A stretch of DNA of 11,276 nucleotides from Candidatus Krumholzibacteriia bacterium (GTDB taxonomy: Bacteria; Krumholzibacteriota; Krumholzibacteriia; Krumholzibacteriales; Krumholzibacteriaceae): the NCBI GenBank assembly GCA_028706585.1, contig JAQTVX010000042.1, positions 1 to 11,276 on the forward strand. Direction: 5' to 3'. The notes beneath the pieces were generated by a model. The model ran no database searches, was not told the origin of the DNA, and was given only the letters and a program-made list of their open reading frames with translations. The translations under genes were made by a program, and so were the position numbers. This document shows positions 7,045-11,276 of this stretch, piece after piece; position 1 is the stretch's first letter; every line of letters starts with the position of its first letter.

Positions 7045-9750
7045 ATGGGAACGGCCGTATTTATCCTCGAAACGATCGTTGTAGCGCTTTCGCTCCTCGT
7101 GGGCCTCGGGTACATCGCGGGGCCTGCGATCATGAGAATCGCGCTCTCGTTCTGCGCGCTATTCGTGATTCCGGGGGCATCGCTCGAGCGGCTCGTGTTC
7201 GGGGATAGGAGCCCGGCGCTAGAATCGACGTGCCGCGTTTTTGCACTGGGCCTGGTATTCTCGTCCATCGTAGTGTGCCTGGGCTTTATACCGGGCGTCT
7301 CGTATCGCGCCGTTTCATCCATTGCGCTGCTTCTGGCCGTCGTGCTCGCATTTGTTTCAAGAACGCGACATGCGTTGCGGATACCGCCGCGTGGCGACGG
7401 CAGGCAAGAAGGGATTGAAGTACTCGCCTCGCGCGCATCGAGCATGCGTGTCTGGATCTTGTTCGGCGTTCTTTTCGCTCTATGCTTCATTGTGTTTTCC
7501 GGGACGGGGGATCTGGGCTGGAGCAGCGATTCGCTCGATCACGTGAGCTTTGTGAGGAGGAGCCTCGACAGCGGAGTGCTCTTCCCGCACGACTCGTTCT
7601 ACCGAGAGGGGGACGGGGTCTCGCCGGATCCCAGGAAGGGTCTCTGGCATCCGGTCCTGTCGCTCTGGACGTACCAGTCTCGTGAATCGGCGGATCGCGT
7701 CTGGTGTGAAATTCCGGCGTTCATGGCCTTCTTGGCGATATGCGCCTTTGCTTTTTTCGCTCTCGAGCTGTGCGGCTCACTCCGCTTCACGGTGCTCTCG
7801 GTAGTGCTTCTTCTCCTGTTCTGCGGCGGGGAAGGATCCGGATGGATCACGAAGCTGGGCTACAGCAAGAACATGGCGCAGATCGTGCTCTGGCTGGATA
7901 TTGCTTTTCTCCTCAAATACTATCGCACAAGGCAATCGCGGGATCTCTTCATGAGCTTGTTTCTTGCATGTATCGGAACCGCGTTTCATGTCGTTTTTGC
8001 GCTGCTCCTTGGAGTGACGATGCTTGGTGTCTTTTTCTATGTGACGTTTCTTCCGGACGGCGCGGTTTGGCGTGGGGCATTCTGGCGAAGCGTCCTGGCG
8101 CAGTTCGCAGGCGTCGCACCACCCATGCTCGCGCGCGCCGGCGGGTTTGCATCTCCAGCTACGGAGATTCATACACATATGCAGGGAATGGTCGTATTCG
8201 GCCGCAGGCTGGCGGTCGTGGATCCGGCGGAGCTCGCGGCGAAATACGGCCTGGTCTTCTTCTTCGCGATGATCATGGCGCCGTTTTTCCTTGCCGTGAC
8301 ACGACGCGGGAATAGAAGAAGTCTTGTATTCATTCTATATGTGGTGCCGGTGATTCTTGTGCTCGATCCGCTCATTGCGGCTTTCATGGAGCGACGCATC
8401 GGGTACTTGCACTACCGTATCCTCGACGCGGCGCCGCTTTTCGTGTTTCTCGCGCTTGTCATCGGGGGGCTCTGCGAGATGATTGTCTTTGCTCGTGCGG
8501 GAGGCGCAAGCGGAGCCGGGGAGCGGCTGTCCCTAATCTCGGTTCGAGGAATGGCGAGTCGGGCCTTTGCCGTGCTCGGCATTGCGATCTTTGTTCTATA
8601 TCCGTTCCGCTCGATTGTGCCTCAATTGAAAGAGACGGCTCGCAATCTCTCCGAGAAGCGTAGAGGAAAGCCTCCGGAGTATGCGGCGCTTTTCAAGGCG
8701 CTCGGGGAACGCATCCCGAGGCATTCCGTCATCGTGTCCGATCCATTGACGAGCTATCTTGTCTCGGCCTATACGGACCACTTTGTGGCGGTCATTCTAG
8801 ACCAGCACTGTTCGCCGTTCGACACCAGCGCGGTTGATCGGCTGCGCGAGGCGCGAAATCTGCTGAGCCCCGCCCGCGCTCTGGAGGCCAGCGCGCCATG
8901 GCTTATGCGGGAGCATGCGGATTATGTGCTTCTCAATATGGATCTGCCGGCGGGCGCCGATTTCTTCAACTCCGTTTTACCCGAGGCAGCGGGGAAGGCG
9001 TATGAGAAGTTGCTCGCGTGCCCATCCATGCTGAGTGAAGAGCTTGCGATCGGCGGCTTTCACCTGTTCAGTGTGCGAAACAATATGATCGATTCTTCGC
9101 GGGTCAGTTCCTGTGTCGAAACGCTGGCAACATCGCTCCCTTGCGTGGGATATGGGGGGCGTGAAGAACGGTCCGGCGAGTGGGGCGGGGATGCCTCGAT
9201 AGCAGGCTCTGGGACGGACGTCGGATGCGGTATTGAGCTCATGACGGTTACGATAGACAACTCAATGGTCCAGCCCGGCGATACCCTCATGGGGCATTTT
9301 TGCTGGAGGGCTGGTCGGGAAGTGCCGTTCGGGTTTCCAGTCGAAGCGGTTATCCGCCTCGACGGCCAATTCCCGGAGGGAAAGCTGTACCGCGAGTGGT
9401 ATGGCAAGCAATACCGAAGATTCATCGAGCGGCGAAATGGATGCTTCTACCGGCTCACATGGCGATTGAGGCTCATGAGCGGTTTATCTTATCCGGATAT
9501 GTGGGCCGTCGGCGACGCCGTGAGGCAGGATTTCTCACTGCCGCTCGATCGTTCGATTGCGCCCGGGGGATATGAGGTGCGTATTAAGGTGATCAGGATC
9601 CCCTATCTGCCGGTTCGGCTGCCGTCGGATTATCTTCGCAACGATGACTCGCTTCAGGGTGTGCCGGTCGGTATGATCTACGTGCAGGGAGGTGGGGGCG
9701 GACCGGCTCTCGAGGGTGCTTCCGGTCGGAAGCGGAGTGATCGAAGGTGA
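7045..9750 (+). CDS. Large membrane protein, GT-C-like glycosyltransferase with C-terminal extracytoplasmic beta-rich domain
   Basis: 901 residues. Residues ~1-525 hold about a dozen or more membrane helices. Four helices come first (~7-105), then a polar cytoplasmic-type loop, a fifth helix (~135-153), and an outer loop with GWSSDSLDHVSFVRR (158-172) and DPRKGLWHP (195-203). An acidic D..D in the first large outer loop is typical of GT-C enzymes, which use lipid-phosphate sugars as donors; D162 and D165 are candidate catalytic residues. Residues ~540-680 form a soluble region (IVSDPLTSYL, DYVLLNMD, FHLFSV). Residues ~728-880 look like a beta-sandwich (QPGDTLMGHFCWRAG, 743-757; APGGYEVRIKVIRI, 839-852), as found at the C-terminus of many large GT39-like membrane proteins. 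The tail is Gly- then Arg-rich (QGGGGGPALEG...RRSDRR-like). It probably transfers a sugar outside the cytoplasm, using the product of the two preceding genes; a polymerase or ligase role is also possible. The ATG at 7045 has no strong binding site. Confidence 0.65.
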   Translation: MGTAVFILETIVVALSLLVGLGYIAGPAIMRIALSFCALFVIPGASLERLVFGDRSPALESTCRVFALGLVFSSIVVCLGFIPGVSYRAVSSIALLLAVVLAFVSRTRHALRIPPRGDGRQEGIEVLASRASSMRVWILFGVLFALCFIVFSGTGDLGWSSDSLDHVSFVRRSLDSGVLFPHDSFYREGDGVSPDPRKGLWHPVLSLWTYQSRESADRVWCEIPAFMAFLAICAFAFFALELCGSLRFTVLSVVLLLLFCGGEGSGWITKLGYSKNMAQIVLWLDIAFLLKYYRTRQSRDLFMSLFLACIGTAFHVVFALLLGVTMLGVFFYVTFLPDGAVWRGAFWRSVLAQFAGVAPPMLARAGGFASPATEIHTHMQGMVVFGRRLAVVDPAELAAKYGLVFFFAMIMAPFFLAVTRRGNRRSLVFILYVVPVILVLDPLIAAFMERRIGYLHYRILDAAPLFVFLALVIGGLCEMIVFARAGGASGAGERLSLISVRGMASRAFAVLGIAIFVLYPFRSIVPQLKETARNLSEKRRGKPPEYAALFKALGERIPRHSVIVSDPLTSYLVSAYTDHFVAVILDQHCSPFDTSAVDRLREARNLLSPARALEASAPWLMREHADYVLLNMDLPAGADFFNSVLPEAAGKAYEKLLACPSMLSEELAIGGFHLFSVRNNMIDSSRVSSCVETLATSLPCVGYGGREERSGEWGGDASIAGSGTDVGCGIELMTVTIDNSMVQPGDTLMGHFCWRAGREVPFGFPVEAVIRLDGQFPEGKLYREWYGKQYRRFIERRNGCFYRLTWRLRLMSGLSYPDMWAVGDAVRQDFSLPLDRSIAPGGYEVRIKVIRIPYLPVRLPSDYLRNDDSLQGVPVGMIYVQGGGGGPALEGASGRKRSDRR

Positions 9751-10886
9751 TGTCCATGGCGGCGGAGAGAAGGAACCCGGCGCGCATTGTCTATTTTTCG
9801 GACGCACCATGGGCCGGCGGGGCCGAGAAATATCTCTATCTCCTCGCGACGAATCTGGAGAGAGATGTTTTCGAACCGGCGGCGATAGTAAACCGGAACA
9901 GACGGCTTGATGGATTCGCGGCTTCGCTCCGGAGCGCCGACGTTCCCGTGCACGAAGTCTCCATGAACCTGCCTTACTCGGGGTCGGGGGTTTTCGAGTT
10001 CATAAACCTTCTTCGCCGCTTGCGTCCGTCGATTCTTCACTGCAATCTGCCCGGGCCATGGGGCTCGCAGTACAGCCTCGTTGCGCCGCTCGCGAGACTG
10101 GCCGGGGTGCCGCACGTCGTTACGACGGAGCACCTTCCCATGGTGCGACCGTTCTGGCAGGGGAAACTCCTCAGGAGATTGGGGGGGCTTTGGATCGAGC
10201 GTGTTATAACGGTGAGCGATGATAACGTGGGATACCTGACTTCACTGTACGGCGTGAGCCGCAAGAAGATCAGGGTCGTGCGAATCGGGATTCCGGATGC
10301 GGTCCGGGATGCCGATGCCTGGATACGGCGGAAATGCGGGATAGCGAGGGACGATTTTCTCTGCATCATGGTCGGGAGCCTCGAAGAGCGAAAGGGACAC
10401 GCCTTCGCATTCCAGGCCATGGCATCTCTCGGTGGAAACGTCAAGCTCCTCGTCGCGGGGAGCGGGGAGTGTGAGCATGATTATCGTCAGATGGCCGCTG
10501 CGCTCGGTATCGAGGGGCGGGTTCATTTCCTCGGATACCGAACCGATGTTGAGACGATTCTGAAGGAGTGCGACGCGCTTCTCTGCCCGTCGACGGTGGA
10601 AGCTACACCCTATTGCATCATCGAAGCCATGGCGGCCGGCATTCCGGTGATCGCGAGCAGAGTGCATGGAATACCCGAGATCGTGGTTGACGGCACGACT
10701 GGGATCCTCATTGATCCCGCGCGGTCCGAAGAGCTTGTAGCCGCCATCGAAGCTCTGGCGAGAAATCGCGAGATCGGCTCTCGCATGGGGGAATCGGGGA
10801 GGAGGCGTTGGGAGGAAGCATTCCGCATCGAGAGATGCATCGGGGAGACGGAAGCCGTTTACCGGGAGCTTCTGGCGATTTCTTGA
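9750..10886 (+). CDS. Family 4 glycosyltransferase (GT-B fold)
   Basis: A 378-residue retaining GT-B enzyme of the cytoplasm or inner membrane face. The N-terminal half has RIVYFSDAPWAGGAEKYL (12-29) with the glycine-rich acceptor-side loop and AEKY, then RPSILHCNLPGPWG and VVTTEHLP. The link region has ITVSDDNVGYL and VVRIGIPD. The C-terminal half has CIMVGSLEERKGH (206-218), LLVAGSGE and VHFLGYRTDV. It also has an intact EX7E motif, PSTVEATPYCIIEAMAAGIP (280-299; E284 and E292), which binds the nucleotide sugar. It should add one sugar to the lipid-linked repeat unit; donor and acceptor are unknown. The ATG at 9750 shares a base with the upstream TGA (TGATG), suggesting coupled translation. 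GTG 9747 and ATG 9756 (eight bases after GAAGG, 9743-9747) are also possible starts and change only the first one to three residues. Its end overlaps the convergent gene. Confidence 0.9.
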   Translation: MSMAAERRNPARIVYFSDAPWAGGAEKYLYLLATNLERDVFEPAAIVNRNRRLDGFAASLRSADVPVHEVSMNLPYSGSGVFEFINLLRRLRPSILHCNLPGPWGSQYSLVAPLARLAGVPHVVTTEHLPMVRPFWQGKLLRRLGGLWIERVITVSDDNVGYLTSLYGVSRKKIRVVRIGIPDAVRDADAWIRRKCGIARDDFLCIMVGSLEERKGHAFAFQAMASLGGNVKLLVAGSGECEHDYRQMAAALGIEGRVHFLGYRTDVETILKECDALLCPSTVEATPYCIIEAMAAGIPVIASRVHGIPEIVVDGTTGILIDPARSEELVAAIEALARNREIGSRMGESGRRRWEEAFRIERCIGETEAVYRELLAIS

Positions 10887-11276
10887 AAGAGCCGGATGTA
10901 GTCGTCCCCGCGATCCCTGATATCATGCTCTTTCCTCACGTAGTGCGCCGCCCTTGCAGACATCTGCGATAACAGGGACGGATTCGTATGTGTTCTGCGG
11001 ATTGCCTCGACGAGACCTTCGAAGCCTCCCGCTACGATGCCGATGCCGTTCTTAGTGAGGGTTCCATCGGGGTCGATCTCCAAAGTGATGACGGGGACTC
11101 CATAGACCCACGCGTGGAGGTACGTGTTGGGGAATCCCTCCAGAGATGACGTATTGATCAGAGCGCTTGCGCGCCTGTAGTAAGCCTCTATTCTCCCGGG
11201 CGGTACGAACGGAATATGCTCGACGTTCGGCAGTTTCTTGAGATCCTCGGTGATTTCCGACGCATAGCGCTCGTCG
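10859..11276 (-). CDS. Family 4 glycosyltransferase, C-terminal part (cut by right edge)
   Basis: The frame on the - strand is open from the right edge to the TAA at 10861-10859, giving 139 residues of the C-terminal GT-B domain; the start lies outside the window. In order: LKKLPNVEHIPFVPPGRIEAY (distance to the membrane/acceptor domain not visible), then YRRASALINTSSLEGFPNTY, LHAWVYGVPVITLEIDPDG, the KNGIGIVAGG loop, and a helical tail ending in YIRLFQEIARSSR. EGFPNT...AW..G.PV....DPDG is a recognisable GT4 sub-group pattern. In it the EX7E motif is normally E(GFPNTYL)E; here the last residue is His, giving EX7H. The gene is transcribed towards the operon and overlaps the + strand GT4 gene by 28 bases, so it belongs to another transcription unit, although its product probably serves the same or a related glycan. 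Confidence 0.85.
   Translation of the reverse strand, partial: DERYASEITEDLKKLPNVEHIPFVPPGRIEAYYRRASALINTSSLEGFPNTYLHAWVYGVPVITLEIDPDGTLTKNGIGIVAGGFEGLVEAIRRTHTNPSLLSQMSARAAHYVRKEHDIRDRGDDYIRLFQEIARSSR
10885..10934. repeat. 8-base inverted repeat just past the end of the + strand operon
   Basis: GAAAGAGC (10885-10892) and GCTCTTTC (10927-10934) are perfect inverted copies 34 bases apart, starting within the TGA stop of the last + strand gene and lying in the coding region of the - strand gene. There is no T-tract, so it is not a standard intrinsic terminator. It could help end the + strand transcript or be chance. Confidence 0.2.

Noticed and set aside
6657..7208. 183-residue + strand open frame over the small transporter gene
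   Set aside because: No motif and atypical composition; the 120-residue four-helix protein in the other frame has a strong ribosome binding site and a family match.

Overview
The window is a dense polysaccharide / glycoconjugate synthesis and export locus. Ten genes, the first cut by the left edge, run on the + strand from base 1 to 10886. Gaps between them are 0-18 bases, with two short stop/start overlaps, so they look like one long operon. An eleventh gene on the - strand (10859 to the right edge) converges on the operon and overlaps its last gene tail-to-tail by 28 bases. There is no non-coding stretch longer than about 20 bases, and I see no RNA genes, mobile elements, CRISPR arrays or clear promoters. 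The base composition is fairly GC-rich by eye (many gcg, ctc, gag and cgc codons). A GumC/Wzz-type co-polymerase, an ExeA-like ATPase and a CpsD-like P-loop kinase together suggest a Gram-negative-type (diderm) bacterium. The species cannot be named; an environmental or uncultivated lineage is possible, but that is a guess.

Left part (1-2094), export control: the C-terminal end of a GumC/Wzz-like chain-length protein, an ExeA-like AAA ATPase of the kind seen in exosortase/PEP-CTERM-type EPS loci, and a bacterial tyrosine-kinase-like P-loop protein. The kinase-like protein keeps its P-loop and a short C-terminal tyrosine cluster but has altered Walker A' and Walker B motifs.

Middle part (2103-4469): an uncommon pair, a Pol-beta-fold nucleotidyltransferase followed by a leaderless (apparently cytoplasmic) phosphodiesterase of the alkaline phosphatase superfamily with all its metal ligands. 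Their joint role is unknown, and this is the most likely place in the window for undescribed biology.

Right part (4466-10886), building and moving glycans: a Wzx-like flippase, a DPM1-like GT2 enzyme, a four-helix EamA/ArnE-F-like membrane protein, a 901-residue GT-C-like membrane protein with a C-terminal beta-rich domain, and a GT4 glycosyltransferase. The GT2 / small transporter / GT-C order suggests the classical three-step polyprenyl-phosphate-sugar route: charge the lipid in the cytoplasm, flip it, transfer the sugar outside. The Wzx flippase would carry the main lipid-linked repeat unit, and the Wzz/ATPase/kinase set would control chain length and export. No priming transferase, clear Wzy polymerase, outer-membrane exporter or exosortase is visible; they would have to lie outside the window. 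The - strand gene at the right edge is the C-terminal part of a second GT4 enzyme in which the second Glu of the usual EX7E motif is His.
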